Assembly (NCBI GenBank): GCA_015065695.1
Contig: SVPT01000006.1
Location: forward strand, 1 to 43,138
DNA: 43,138 nucleotides
Direction: 5' to 3'
Source of the DNA: Oscillospiraceae bacterium
GTDB taxonomy: Bacteria; Bacillota; Clostridia; Oscillospirales; Acutalibacteraceae
Shown: positions 7,483-16,393 of the stretch, piece after piece
How positions within the stretch are numbered: the first letter of the stretch is position 1
How the letters are laid out: the number at the start of each line of letters is the position of its first letter
The notes under the pieces: model-generated
What the model was told of the DNA's origin: nothing
Seen by the model: only the letters and a program-made list of their open reading frames with translations
Database searches by the model: none
Program-made: the position numbers and the translations under genes

Positions 7483-9465
7483 CTATTTGGAAAGCTGTCT
7501 TGCGGGGGTAAAGGGTCGTCCTGTACCGCTGTAGAAGCGGCTGAACATCTCATAGAACTCAAGGCGCAGTCCCTGAATACCAACCAGAAGACCCTCCAGT
7601 ACGGTGATTATAATGTTGCCGATGACAACAATGATGATAAAGGGGGCAATGCCCAGCGGACCGTCCTTGGACGGCATCTCTGCCAGAGTGAACACAACGG
7701 TCATCATGCCGTAGTGAACAAGAATGAATGCGCCCACGCGCAGGAAGCTGACGGTGTTGGAAACGTAGGAGAGCAGCACCTCGAACAGCTCAAAGAAGTT
7801 CTGCATAAAGAAGTCGAGGAAATTCTCGGGCAGCCAGTGTTCCTTGCCCTCGATAAGCTCACCCAGCGGCTCACGCAGGAAGATGAGTACCAGCGGCAGT
7901 ACGATGCACAGCAGGATAAAGCCAAGGTTGAGGGGGTTACGTCCCAGCACCAGCATATTTACGGCGGCGTAAACCACCGAACTGTAGAATATCAGTCCTG
8001 CCAGACCGTTCTGACCAAACAGCGCGTTGCCGTAGTGCTTCTGCTTGAGGTTTGAGTATATACCGATTATCATAGCGCAGATAACCAGTGCCGCGCCTAT
8101 GCCGATGGCGGCATAGATAAGCATATTGACCACGTTGGAGTCCTCGATGTTTATCAGCTTGCCCTCGTTCAGCGGCACGCCCGTCTTTTCGTGTACCCAT
8201 TGCCAGAATGGGTCGAGCCAATGCTCAAAGCCGAATACCGAGCCCATCAGTACGCCGCATATTGCGGAGGATATGCCGCATATGCCTATGATGCGTCCCA
8301 GTGCCATGCCCTTCCATTTCCACATGATGATGCCCGCCAGCGACAGTATCAAGCCCTGTCCAAGGTCGGCAAACATGATGCCGAAGAGAATGAAGTAGGT
8401 AATGGCAACGAAGGGGGTGGGGTCAGCCTCGTGATAGTCGGGCAGACCGTACATACTCACATAGAACTCAAAGGGACGGGAGAAGAAGCCGTTCTTCAGC
8501 TTGACGGGCGGCGAATGTCCTTCGGCGGTGTTGGGATTCTCAACCTCGCACTCCACGTGGGGAATGCTGCCCAGTCGGTCGCTGAAGGCGGCGGCGTCGG
8601 AGGCTGCGACCCAGCCGGCAAGGAAGAACTTGTCGCCGTCCTTGTACTTGGCAACATATCGCCGCAGCTCAAAGGTGCTGCTGCTCTTGTCAAGCAGATG
8701 GTAAAGGCTGCTGCATCGTTCACGGTTTTCTTTCCAGAAAACATTCAGCCCGCGGGCGGCATCGGTTTCGTCGTTGCAGAAGCTCACAATGCGCTGCTCC
8801 ATGGCCTCGCATTCCTCGGCGGGGGTGCCGGTTGCCTCGGGCAGATGCATACGCTCCCACAGCAGGCTCTGGAATATGCGGTCTACATCGGCAATGTTGT
8901 CGATGGGCGCAAGGTACATACCCCAGACGTAGTCCTTGTCGGTGTCGCAGGGCATGAGCATGATGTAGGGGTTGTCGCTGTAATACTTCAGCTTGCTGTA
9001 GCTTTCCTTGGGCAGCCGACCGAAGCGCACCTTGATGTATTCGCATTCGAAGATGTCCTGCAGACGCACATCAAGCTGAGTGAAGTGGCGAAGCTGCTCA
9101 AGCTCCAGCGTGGTCTGCTCGATGCCGCTGCGGGCGGCGGTGAGGTCGGAGCCCAGCTCACGGAGCTGGGTGGAAAGCTCCTCCACATAGGTGCCCACCT
9201 GCTCCCAGTCGGTGACCTGCGGCAGTGCGCCCTGTTCACATGGAAGTACGGTCAGACCGGCCTCGTCAAGCGCGTTTTTCAATCGGGTCAGGTTGGCGCT
9301 GAATGGGTTTTCATCATTGATAGGCATGAAGTCCGATTTGTCGCCGAAGAAGCTCATTGCCTGCTCAAACTGGAAGTCTTCTCCGGAGCAGCAGGCTTCA
9401 AGCACCTCTCCCAACCGGGAAAGAGAGCCGGTGACATTGACCAGCCTCATACTGGTAACAGCCAT
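7483..9465 (-). CDS. ntpI: V-type ATP synthase subunit I (membrane stator, a-subunit)
   Basis: The 660-residue product has a long soluble N-terminal arm (about 1-340, with a coiled-coil stretch near 85-125) and a C-terminal membrane domain starting PFVAITYFILFGIMFADLGQ. The ion-path residues are present: FLRVGAFILVH gives Arg576 and His584, matching the R and H eight residues apart in the yeast a subunit, and LEGLLVGIQGLRLEFYE gives Glu624 and Arg634. The protein ends FYSGTGRPFTPARQLSK, usual for the family. The subunit anchors the peripheral stalks and forms the two half channels against the K ring. AGGAG lies 7 bases before ATG 9465; the K gene begins 37 bases after the stop. Confidence 0.96.
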   Translation of the reverse strand: MAVTSMRLVNVTGSLSRLGEVLEACCSGEDFQFEQAMSFFGDKSDFMPINDENPFSANLTRLKNALDEAGLTVLPCEQGALPQVTDWEQVGTYVEELSTQLRELGSDLTAARSGIEQTTLELEQLRHFTQLDVRLQDIFECEYIKVRFGRLPKESYSKLKYYSDNPYIMLMPCDTDKDYVWGMYLAPIDNIADVDRIFQSLLWERMHLPEATGTPAEECEAMEQRIVSFCNDETDAARGLNVFWKENRERCSSLYHLLDKSSSTFELRRYVAKYKDGDKFFLAGWVAASDAAAFSDRLGSIPHVECEVENPNTAEGHSPPVKLKNGFFSRPFEFYVSMYGLPDYHEADPTPFVAITYFILFGIMFADLGQGLILSLAGIIMWKWKGMALGRIIGICGISSAICGVLMGSVFGFEHWLDPFWQWVHEKTGVPLNEGKLINIEDSNVVNMLIYAAIGIGAALVICAMIIGIYSNLKQKHYGNALFGQNGLAGLIFYSSVVYAAVNMLVLGRNPLNLGFILLCIVLPLVLIFLREPLGELIEGKEHWLPENFLDFFMQNFFELFEVLLSYVSNTVSFLRVGAFILVHYGMMTVVFTLAEMPSKDGPLGIAPFIIIVVIGNIIITVLEGLLVGIQGLRLEFYEMFSRFYSGTGRPFTPARQLSK

Positions 9466-9534
9466 AGCTATTCTCCTGTTTCTGCGGATTTTGATTGTTG
9501 GTGTATATTATCACCGTAACGGCAAGCGGGAAGG

Positions 9535-10596
9535 TTATTTCAGGCTGTCGATGGCGATGATTTTCATAATTTCCTCCGGCGGCATACCGTAGTGGACTGC
9601 CTCGGAGATGGTGATGATGTCCTGTACCTCGGTCTCTGCAAAAATAATATAGGAAAGCAGTACCGAGGAGGGGTGTATGGAAAAGCGCAGCATGTGCGCT
9701 GCCTTGCTCAGCATAATCTCATGGGCGGCAAACTCCACGCCGGCACATTCGCTGACATTGCCCATCTTTCTGCCAAGACGTGAACGCTCAAGGAATATGC
9801 GCAGTGCCTCGTCGGAACTGCCTGCGGAAATAAGCCTTCGGAGCAGACGGCTTTCGTGGGAGTCGGGGCTGCCGAGCAGCATTGCGCGAATGCTGTCGTT
9901 GTCTGCCGCGTAGTATTTCTTCATGCGGTATATGCTGGAGAAATTGCGCAGCTCAAGCTGGGCGTTGAGTATATCAAGAAGCTCCTCGCGGGCGCTGCCC
10001 GAGTAGTGCTTTTCGATGATGTCAAAGATGGTCTTGTACATCAGGTTGTACAGCGCGTGTTCGATTACCGCGCAGTCCAGCGGCTCGCCGTCCAGCGGGG
10101 TAAAGGTGCGCAGTATGCGCCCGAAGCGGGAGGGGCGCATCACGGCGAGAAATTCGCCGTAGTTGCGGCAGCTTGCCAGCCGAGCAATGTCAAAGTCGGC
10201 GTGCTGCAGGAAAAAGCCGGGGAGTGAGAGGATAAAGTCCTCCGGGTGACCGGCGGAGAGCAGCCAGAGATAGGACATTATCTGCCGAATCTCGCCGTTC
10301 ATCAGAATGTAGTCGCTGAACCAGTCACCCACCGACAGCTCGTAGCGGCACAGTGCGGAGAACTCGTCGTACATCATTCTGCGCACGGCGTTTTCCAGCG
10401 AGAGGCGGTTCATTGCGTTGGGGTCAACGGTTTCCAGCACAGTGCAGTAGCGTGTGTTGGCTTTGAGATATGCGGCTGTCTCCTGTACACTGCGGCAGGA
10501 GCAGAGGGCTTCAATATCGGAATGCGTCAGCCGTCGTCCGAACTTTGCGCGGCACTTTGCCAGCAGCACGTTGGAGGCTTTGGAAGCAACGCTCAC
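9535..10596 (-). CDS. ntpC: V-type ATP synthase subunit C (rotor cap, AC39/d family)
   Basis: The 353-residue product is helical throughout, with repeating motifs such as SLENAVRRMMYDEFSALCRY, RNYGEFLAVMRPSRFG and PPEEIMKIIAIDSLK at the end. This is the pattern of the funnel-shaped C subunit that joins the D/F shaft to the membrane ring. Start is GTG 10596, preceded by GAGGTGA 7 bases upstream. It lies between the G/H subunit and subunit I. Family identity rests on size, the C-terminal E-(I/L)-x-x-I motif and operon position. Confidence 0.92.
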   Translation of the reverse strand: MSVASKASNVLLAKCRAKFGRRLTHSDIEALCSCRSVQETAAYLKANTRYCTVLETVDPNAMNRLSLENAVRRMMYDEFSALCRYELSVGDWFSDYILMNGEIRQIMSYLWLLSAGHPEDFILSLPGFFLQHADFDIARLASCRNYGEFLAVMRPSRFGRILRTFTPLDGEPLDCAVIEHALYNLMYKTIFDIIEKHYSGSAREELLDILNAQLELRNFSSIYRMKKYYAADNDSIRAMLLGSPDSHESRLLRRLISAGSSDEALRIFLERSRLGRKMGNVSECAGVEFAAHEIMLSKAAHMLRFSIHPSSVLLSYIIFAETEVQDIITISEAVHYGMPPEEIMKIIAIDSLK

Positions 10597-10649
10597 AGGC
10601 GGGTCACCTCTTTTGCGGATAAAGTAAAGCGTTCAGGTCAAATGGTGTG

Positions 10650-10967
10650 TCAGTCCTCCAGCGTGAGTACGCGGTCAACTATCGCGTCTACCCATGCGTC
10701 TGCGTTCTGGGCGCGGCATTCGTCCAGACGGGCGGTCACAGCGGCATACTGCTGCTCAAGCTGCTCCCACTGCTCGGCGGCATCGCGCATCTCTGCCGCA
10801 CGGATAATGTCAATGCGCTGTCGGGCAAGGGTGAGGAAGTTTTCGGAAACCTCCGCCTTCTTCTGCTCGATAATGCGAGCCGAGCCCTCGCGGCGGGCGC
10901 GGGCATCGTCGGTAAGACGGCGGGCTTCCTTGTCCATTGCAATAACCTTGCGAATCATGTTTTTCAT
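10650..10967 (-). CDS. ntpF: V-type ATP synthase subunit G/H (peripheral stalk coiled coil)
   Basis: The 105-residue product is almost entirely charged helix with heptads (EARRLTDDARARREGSARII, then EQLEQQYAAVTARLDECRAQ). Its ending, VDAIVDRVLTLED, is typical of the archaeal AhaH / bacterial NtpF stalk subunit, whose partner is subunit E. ATG 10967 has AGGAGG 7 bases upstream. It is the first ATPase gene of the operon, 53 bases before subunit C. Low-complexity coiled coils are hard to assign by sequence alone; the position makes this call firm. Confidence 0.85.
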   Translation of the reverse strand: MKNMIRKVIAMDKEARRLTDDARARREGSARIIEQKKAEVSENFLTLARQRIDIIRAAEMRDAAEQWEQLEQQYAAVTARLDECRAQNADAWVDAIVDRVLTLED

Positions 10968-11073
10968 AACGCTGCCTCCTGTTCAATGGCAACTGAATAT
11001 ATATGGTGAGGCAAAAGTGCCTCGTTCAAGCATTTTATGCGGCAGGGCTGTATTGCAAAAATGCAGCCGTCTG

Positions 11074-12435
11074 TCAGTTCTTCAGGCTCTGTATCGGGGC
11101 TGGAATACGTCCTCCACGGTTGATAAACCGTGCGGGGGAGTAGCGGTTGACCTCCATGATGGGGGCAGAGCCGAACAGTCCGCCGAATTCCAGCTCATCG
11201 CCGGCATTCTTGCCGATGGCGGGGATAAGACGTACGGCAGTGGTCTTGCTGTTGACCATGCCGATGGCGGCTTCGTCAGCGATTATGCCCGAAAGTACCT
11301 CTGCGGGGGTGTCGCCGGGGACGGCTATCATGTCAAGACCCACCGAGCAGACGGCGGTCATTGCCTCCAGCTTCTGCAGGGAAAGTGAGCCGCAGCGTGC
11401 GGCGTCTATCATGCCGGCATCTTCCGATACGGGAATAAATGCGCCGGAAAGACCGCCGACGTGGGAGCTTGCCATCGCGCCGCCCTTCTTGACGGCGTCG
11501 TTGAGCATGGCAAGGCAAGCGGTTGTGCCGTGTGCGCCGCAGCACTCCAGACCCATTTCCTCAAGGATATGCGCCACCGAGTCGCCGACAGCGGGGGTGG
11601 GGGCGAGGGAGAGGTCTACTATGCCGAAGGGTATGCACAGGCGGCGGGAGGTTTCCTGCGCCACAAGCTGGCCCATGCGGGTAATCTTAAAGGCGGTGCG
11701 CTTGATGATGTCGGCAATCTGTGTGATGTCGGCATCTTCGGGTGCCTGCGCAATGGCAGCGCGCACAACGCCCGGACCGGAAACGCCCACGTTGATGACG
11801 CAGTCGGGTTCGCCTGCGCCGTGGAAAGCACCGGCCATAAAGGGATTGTCCTCGGGAGCGTTGCAGAAGACCACCAGCTTTGCCGCGCCAAAGGAATCAC
11901 GGTCGGCGGTAAGCTCTGCGCTCTCGCGGATAATGTGACCCATCATGCCAACGGCATCCATGTTGATGCCCGTCTTGGTGGAGCCGATGTTTACGGAGGA
12001 GCAGACACGCTCGGTTTCGGCAAGTGCCTGCGGAATACTTTTTATCAGGGCGTAGTCGCCGGGGGCAAAGCCCTTGTGTACCAGAGCCGAATAACCGCCG
12101 ATGAAGTTGACACCCACAGTGTGGGCGGCACGGTCAAGGGCGTGGGCAAAGCGCACAGGGTCGCCGGTCTGGCAGGCGGCCTCTATCATGGCAATGGGGG
12201 TGACCGATACACGCTTGTTGATGATGGGGATTCCGTATTCGCGCTCAATGTCCTCGCCGGTGCGCACAAGATCCTCCGCACAGCGGCATATCTTGTCATA
12301 AACGGCATCACAGGCTGCTTTTATGTCGGGGCGGGAGCAGTCCAGCAGACTTATACCCATGGTGATGGTGCGTATGTCCAGATGCTCCTCGCGGATCATG
12401 CGTATGGTTTCAAGTATATCTTTGGTGTTCAGCAT
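11074..12435 (-). CDS. UPF0210 / DUF711 (PFL) family protein
   Basis: The 453-residue product opens [20 protein letters not shown] and contains [19 protein letters not shown] and [20 protein letters not shown], all standard for UPF0210. Members are soluble, related in fold to glycyl-radical pyruvate formate-lyase-like proteins but lacking a proven activity. Length is normal. It starts 15 bases after the ACT-domain gene, the usual partner of this family in Firmicutes and archaea, and is followed after 106 bases by the V-ATPase genes in the same direction. No terminator was convincing in that 106-base gap, so read-through into the ATPase genes is likely. Function unknown. Confidence 0.92.
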   Translation of the reverse strand: MLNTKDILETIRMIREEHLDIRTITMGISLLDCSRPDIKAACDAVYDKICRCAEDLVRTGEDIEREYGIPIINKRVSVTPIAMIEAACQTGDPVRFAHALDRAAHTVGVNFIGGYSALVHKGFAPGDYALIKSIPQALAETERVCSSVNIGSTKTGINMDAVGMMGHIIRESAELTADRDSFGAAKLVVFCNAPEDNPFMAGAFHGAGEPDCVINVGVSGPGVVRAAIAQAPEDADITQIADIIKRTAFKITRMGQLVAQETSRRLCIPFGIVDLSLAPTPAVGDSVAHILEEMGLECCGAHGTTACLAMLNDAVKKGGAMASSHVGGLSGAFIPVSEDAGMIDAARCGSLSLQKLEAMTAVCSVGLDMIAVPGDTPAEVLSGIIADEAAIGMVNSKTTAVRLIPAIGKNAGDELEFGGLFGSAPIMEVNRYSPARFINRGGRIPAPIQSLKN

Positions 12436-12450
12436 ATGGAGGCTCCCCTA

Positions 12451-12720
12451 TCAGATTCTATGCATGGAGTTGAACAGATCCTCGTGCATTACACGGACGG
12501 AGAGACCGCTCTCTTCGCCGTACTTGTCAAGGCGGCTGCCAAGTTCCAGGAACGGAATAGTGCTGCCGGAAAGGTCAACCAGCATTATCATAGCAAAAAG
12601 ATCCTGCATGATGGACTGGGATACCTCGGTGACGTTTACGCCAACCTCTGCGCATATTCCGGAAACGGCGGCGAGAATGCCCACCATGTCCTTTCCGATG
12701 ACGGTTATTACTGCTCTCAT
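12451..12720 (-). CDS. ACT-domain protein, UPF0237 family
   Basis: The 89-residue product is a single ACT domain: MRAVITVIGKDMVGILAAVS, then GVNVTEVSQSIMQDLFAMIMLVDL with the ligand-site loop between. It resembles the N-terminal half of glycine-cleavage repressor proteins. ACT domains bind small ligands, often amino acids, at dimer interfaces, so it probably senses a metabolite and may act on its neighbour UPF0210. It starts at ATG 12720, with AAAGGAG 10 bases upstream, and is the first gene behind the promoter at 12765-12793. Confidence 0.93.
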   Translation of the reverse strand: MRAVITVIGKDMVGILAAVSGICAEVGVNVTEVSQSIMQDLFAMIMLVDLSGSTIPFLELGSRLDKYGEESGLSVRVMHEDLFNSMHRI

Positions 12721-12764
12721 CAGTTTGTTACTCCTTTAACAATATAGGGGGAACTATTCACTGT

Positions 12765-12793
12765 ATTATACGATTTTTTCGCGCAATTTTCAA
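12765..12793 (-). promoter_or_regulatory. Promoter of the ACT - UPF0210 - V-ATPase operon
   Basis: On the minus strand TTGAAA (12788-12793) and TATAAT (12765-12770) are spaced by 17 bases, 45 bases upstream of the ACT gene start. It is the only strong promoter seen ahead of the roughly 10.6 kb of co-directional genes down to subunit D. Confidence 0.7.
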
Positions 12794-12837
12794 GGAGGCA
12801 GCTATATTTTAAACTTGGCTGAATGCTGATTTTTGAA

Positions 12838-12867
12838 TTGACAAGCGCATAGATATTGTGCAATAAT
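12838..12867 (+). promoter_or_regulatory. Promoter of the HAD phosphatase gene
   Basis: TTGACA (12838-12843) is followed after 18 bases by AATAAT (12862-12867), about 40 bases before the ATG at 12907. The -35 box is perfect; the -10 box has one mismatch at its first base. It is back to back with the operon promoter on the other strand. Confidence 0.55.
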
Positions 12868-12906
12868 TCATTATGAGGGGAAAACCCGACCAAAGGAGCA
12901 TTGATT

Positions 12907-13479
12907 ATGAATATATACGATTTCGATAAGACCGTCTACAACGGCGACAGCACAGTGGATTTTTACAAATTCTGCCTCAAAAAGTACCCCAAGACCCGCT
13001 CCAGCGTAATCAAGACCGGCTGGTACTTCTTTATGATGATGTTGCGGGTATACAGCAAGACCCAGTGCAAGGAGAAGTTCTATATGTCCTTCCTGCCCCG
13101 TATTCCGGATATGGAAAAGGCGCTGGAGGATTTCTGGGCAGCCCACGAAAAGAACATGAAGAAGTGGTATGTGGACGACAAACGCCGTCCCGATGACATC
13201 ATCATCTCCGCCTCGCCGGAGTTTCTGCTCCGACCCATGTGCGAGCGGCTGGGTGTCGCACTGCTGGCTTCCCGCGTGGACAGTGCCACAGGCGCATACA
13301 CCGGACGCAACTGCCGTGGCGAGGAAAAGGTCAGACGGCTCAAGGAGTATATGCCGGAGGCTCTTGAGCAGATGGAGCAGTTCTATTCCGACTCCATTGC
13401 CGATACCCCCCTTGCCCGACTGGCGCAGGAGGCATACATGGTCAAAGGCGACGAGCTTTTGATGTGGGTAGTCCAGTAG
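12907..13479 (+). CDS. HAD-IB family phosphatase (phosphoserine-phosphatase-like)
   Basis: The 190-residue product starts MNIYDFDKTVYNGDSTVDFY: the DFDKT motif holds the nucleophilic and acid/base aspartates of HAD phosphatases. IIISASPEFLL carries the motif II serine, and the motif III/IV region is KEYMPEALEQMEQFYSDSIADTPLARLAQ with the metal-binding Asp pair. The cap region (about 25-90) is helical, as in HAD-IB enzymes acting on phosphoserine or phospholipid head groups. The substrate is not decidable here. ATG 12907 is preferred over TTG 12901 because AAGGAG lies 8 bases before the ATG. It has its own promoter and a hairpin after the stop. Confidence 0.85.
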   Translation: MNIYDFDKTVYNGDSTVDFYKFCLKKYPKTRSSVIKTGWYFFMMMLRVYSKTQCKEKFYMSFLPRIPDMEKALEDFWAAHEKNMKKWYVDDKRRPDDIIISASPEFLLRPMCERLGVALLASRVDSATGAYTGRNCRGEEKVRRLKEYMPEALEQMEQFYSDSIADTPLARLAQEAYMVKGDELLMWVVQ

Positions 13480-13514
13480 TACATCGGTTCAAAATATCAG
13501 AGTGAAGCATCACG

Positions 13515-13550
13515 CCCGCACCTGACAAAAAGGTGCGGGTGTAATATTAT
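13515..13550 (+). terminator. Hairpin after the HAD phosphatase gene
   Basis: CCCGCACCT (13515-13523) pairs with AGGTGCGGG (13531-13539), followed by TGTAATATTAT. The stem is strong but the U-tract is poor, so termination may be partial. Confidence 0.5.
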
Positions 13551-13571
13551 GAAAAAATATTCCATTATATG

Positions 13572-13600
13572 CAACCTTTTGGTTGGCTTGGCGGTTTTAT
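13572..13600 (+). promoter_or_regulatory. Possible autoregulated ECF promoter ahead of the sigma factor
   Basis: CAACCTTTT (13572-13580) lies about 45 bases before the sigma start. An AAC core in the -35 region is characteristic of ECF-recognised promoters, and such genes are often self-activated. The matching -10 is not clear (CGGTTTTAT around 13592-13600), so this is a candidate only. Confidence 0.25.
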
Positions 13601-13621
13601 TGGCAGAGGAGTGATTCACCG

Positions 13622-14128
13622 GTGAATAATACAACTCATAATACAACAGGAAAACAGGAAAGCATAGACAAGGTCTACAACACCTATTCCGATATGGTAT
13701 ACCGCATAGCCCTGCTGCGCACCTGCAGTGCCGCCGATGCCGAGGACGTGGTGCAGGAGGTGTTCCTGCGCTATCTGCGCTCCGCGCCCGCCTTTGCAGG
13801 CGAGGAGCACAGAAAGGCGTGGTTCATCAGGGTCACAGTCAACCGCACAAAAAGTCTGCTTGGCTCGGCGTGGAAGCGGCGTACTGTGCTGACCGACGAA
13901 AGCCTGCCCCTGCCGCAGCCGTTGTCCTCAACGCCGGAGGGTGAGGTGTATCAGGCGGTGCTTTCCCTGCCCGTCAAGTACCGCACTGCGGTGCATCTGT
14001 ATTACTACGAGGGCTACAAGGTCAGCGAGATTGCCCGATTGACCGGAGCAAAGGAGACCACCGTCAAGACGTGGCTGATGCGTGCGCGGGATATACTGCG
14101 CCAGCGACTGAAGGAGGAGATCATATGA
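13622..14128 (+). CDS. ECF-type RNA polymerase sigma factor
   Basis: The 168-residue product has only regions 2 and 4, as ECF sigmas do. Region 2 runs from VYNTYSDMVYRIALLRTCSA through AEDVVQEVFLRYLR (core-binding and -10 reading) to AWFIRVTVNRTKSLLG. Region 4 is LPVKYRTAVHLYYYEGYKVS then EIARLTGAKETTVKTWLMRA, a helix-turn-helix that reads the -35. GTG 13622 is chosen with GAGGAG about 10 bases upstream; an in-frame TTG further upstream lacks a ribosome site. The stop codon overlaps the ATG of the next gene (ATGA), so the two are translationally coupled and probably work together as sigma factor and membrane regulator. Confidence 0.92.
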   Translation: MNNTTHNTTGKQESIDKVYNTYSDMVYRIALLRTCSAADAEDVVQEVFLRYLRSAPAFAGEEHRKAWFIRVTVNRTKSLLGSAWKRRTVLTDESLPLPQPLSSTPEGEVYQAVLSLPVKYRTAVHLYYYEGYKVSEIARLTGAKETTVKTWLMRARDILRQRLKEEII

Positions 14129-16317
14129 ATTTCAGTGAGAAATACAGAAGAGCCAACGACCGCCTGCACGCAGGGGAGGATACCCTTGCCGCCATCAAGC
14201 GGCGCACCGCAGGGGAAGAGGTGAAGGGTAAGGCTTTCTACCGCTCAGCGGGCACCCCGCGCAGGTGGAGCATTGCCGCCGCAAGCGTGGTGCTTGCCGC
14301 CGCCGTTGTGCTGGCGGTGCTTGTGCCCGCCCTTGGCGAAAGACCCGCCGCAAAGCCTGTCATAATCCCCGCCGCAGAGATTCAGACCCCACAGGATTAC
14401 AGTGCTGTATACAACGCAATACAGTCGGTCTATTACAACAATGCATACGGCATTTACTACGGCAGCGCGGACGATTTCAGGGAAGTTGGAGCAATCAATT
14501 CTTCGGTTATGGCTGACGGAAGCATTGTGTTTGACGAAATGGCTCAGGAGCCCGCCATGGGCACAGCCCCCACCATGAAAGTTGAGCAGAGCACCGACAA
14601 CCTCAAGGCAGACACAGCAGTGAGCGCGGGCGGCAGCAAACATTCCGAAACCAACGTGCAGGTCAGGGGTGTTGACGAGGGCGACATCATCAAAAACGAT
14701 GGCAGATACATCTACATTCTGCGCCGCGGCACTGTTACCATCGTTGATGCCGAAAGCATGAAGGAGCTGTCCTCCTTCCGCATTGCTGAGGAGAAAGACG
14801 AAAACGTGTTCAACTCCGAGCCCCACGAGATGTATGTGCAGGGCGACCGTCTTGTGCTGCTCTCCAACTGGAGAAGCTACACCCCCTTCATAAGCGGCAC
14901 TGTCACTGTTACCACCGCAGTGCCCAACGAAACTGCTGAGCAAATTAAAACCGAGTCCTCACAGCCTGCTGTCCCCAGAGAAATCAACGAAGAGCAGACC
15001 CGCATGGCGTTCTTTGATATATCCGACCGCACCGCACCCAGGCAGCTCAACGTCCTCTCACAGAGCGGATATTATGCATCGTCGCGGCTTGTGGGCGATT
15101 GCCTGTATACCGTCAGCACCTACTACACCAATGAGCCCGACAGCGCCCGCCCCGAAACCTTTGCGCCCAACCTGCGCTGTGACGGCGAGATGACCACCAT
15201 GCCGGTGGCTGACATCTGCCTGCCGGAAAGCCCGCAGGAGGCGGCATATACCGTTGTCACCTCGGTAAAGCTGGGCGACAGCACAGTCTTTGCCGGACAG
15301 AAAGCCGTATTTGGCGGCTGTGGCACCGTCTATGCCGACAGCGACAGCCTGCTTGTGGCAAACTACCGACCGGAGCAGAGCAGCACCGAAACGCAGGAGG
15401 ACGGTCAGAATGTCATCATAGAAACCTATTCCGGCAGCACCGAGCTTGCGCTTTTCTCCCTTGATGACGGAGCAATCGGCAATGTGGCATCGGGCACAGT
15501 ACCGGGCTCGCTGCTCAACCAGTTTTCCATGGACGAATACAAAGGCTATTACCGCATAGTCACTACCCTCACCGAGGACACTGTAAAGATATTCACCGAC
15601 GGCAGAGACCGCACCGAGTATTCCAATTCCTCCACCAACGGACTGTATGTACTGGACGGTGGGCTCAATCATGTGGGAAAGCTGGACGGTCTTGCGGAAG
15701 ACGAGCGTGTCTATTCGGTGCGGTTTGACGGTGACATCGGCTATTTCGTCACCTTCCGTCAGGTAGACCCCCTCTTTGCAGTAGACCTCTCCGACCCCAC
15801 AGCACCCACCCTGCTCAGTGCCCTGAAGATACCCGGTTTCTCCCAGTATATGCACAAGTACAGCGATGGTCTGCTCTTTGGTCTGGGAATGGACGCCGAT
15901 GAGGAAACAGGGCGCACAGGCGGCATGAAGCTGTCCATGTTTGACATCAGCAACCCCGCAGACGTGACCGAAAAGCACACCCTTAAGCTGGATACCTACT
16001 GGTCGGAGGCGCTCAACAACCACAAGGCGATACTCATCTCCGCAGAGCGCAATATCATTGCCTTCCCCACAGACGGAAACGGCTACGTCATCTACGGCTA
16101 CGACGAGCAGAGCGGCTTCTATGAGCGCGCACGCATCCACACCGAAGAAAACGCATGGCACTATTTCTTCCGTGGGCTGTTTATCGGTGATGTGTTCTAC
16201 ATCTGCAACGAAGCGGAGGTCATCAGCTACAGCATAGCCGATTTCTCCCGTCAGGGCAGCCTGAAGCTCAGTGAGCTGCCCGAGGAAACCTACGGCAAGT
16301 ATATGCTCATCGACTGA
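14125..16317 (+). CDS. Membrane-anchored beta-propeller protein, probable regulator of the adjacent sigma factor
   Basis: The 730-residue product has a short basic, helical cytoplasmic part (about 1-46), one membrane helix (about 48-72, WSIAAASVVLAAAVVLAVLV), and a large outside domain. From about residue 170 (SETNVQVRGVDEGDIIKNDG) it matches the Beta_propel family (PF09826), secreted proteins with a propeller built from blades such as IYILRRGTVTIVDAESM, LVLLSNWR and MSMFDIS-type strands. The start ATG 14125 overlaps the sigma stop and has AAGGAGGAG upstream. Coupled to an ECF sigma, the cytoplasmic part is probably an anti-sigma segment and the propeller a sensor; no zinc-binding anti-sigma motif is visible, so this rests on context. 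A strong terminator follows. Confidence 0.82.
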   Translation: MNFSEKYRRANDRLHAGEDTLAAIKRRTAGEEVKGKAFYRSAGTPRRWSIAAASVVLAAAVVLAVLVPALGERPAAKPVIIPAAEIQTPQDYSAVYNAIQSVYYNNAYGIYYGSADDFREVGAINSSVMADGSIVFDEMAQEPAMGTAPTMKVEQSTDNLKADTAVSAGGSKHSETNVQVRGVDEGDIIKNDGRYIYILRRGTVTIVDAESMKELSSFRIAEEKDENVFNSEPHEMYVQGDRLVLLSNWRSYTPFISGTVTVTTAVPNETAEQIKTESSQPAVPREINEEQTRMAFFDISDRTAPRQLNVLSQSGYYASSRLVGDCLYTVSTYYTNEPDSARPETFAPNLRCDGEMTTMPVADICLPESPQEAAYTVVTSVKLGDSTVFAGQKAVFGGCGTVYADSDSLLVANYRPEQSSTETQEDGQNVIIETYSGSTELALFSLDDGAIGNVASGTVPGSLLNQFSMDEYKGYYRIVTTLTEDTVKIFTDGRDRTEYSNSSTNGLYVLDGGLNHVGKLDGLAEDERVYSVRFDGDIGYFVTFRQVDPLFAVDLSDPTAPTLLSALKIPGFSQYMHKYSDGLLFGLGMDADEETGRTGGMKLSMFDISNPADVTEKHTLKLDTYWSEALNNHKAILISAERNIIAFPTDGNGYVIYGYDEQSGFYERARIHTEENAWHYFFRGLFIGDVFYICNEAEVISYSIADFSRQGSLKLSELPEETYGKYMLID

Positions 16318-16340
16318 CCAAACAACCCAATAAGCACAAC

Positions 16341-16374
16341 AAAGCCGCCAAGGAATACCCTTGGCGGCTTTTGC
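16341..16374. terminator. Bidirectional terminator between the beta-propeller and plsC-like genes
   Basis: AAAGCCGCCAAGG (16341-16353) pairs with CCTTGGCGGCTTT (16359-16371), a 13-bp stem with a 5-base loop. TTTT follows on the plus strand. It lies between two convergent stops and may serve both. Confidence 0.75.
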
Positions 16375-16393
16375 CGTCTGTAAAACTGTTTGC

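Noticed and set aside
8191..9519. 442-residue open frame on the plus strand opposite subunit I
   Set aside because: Antisense shadow of the V-ATPase I subunit; no ribosome site.
11008..11023. GAGGCA-AAAG-TGCCTC hairpin between UPF0210 and subunit G/H
   Set aside because: 6-bp stem without a U-tract on either strand; not enough to call a terminator, so the operon was kept joined.
11000..11030. Possible internal promoter ahead of subunit G/H (TTGAAC with a TATATT-like box)
   Set aside because: The spacing is 22 bases to the best -10, which is too long; a shorter spacing leaves a poor -10.
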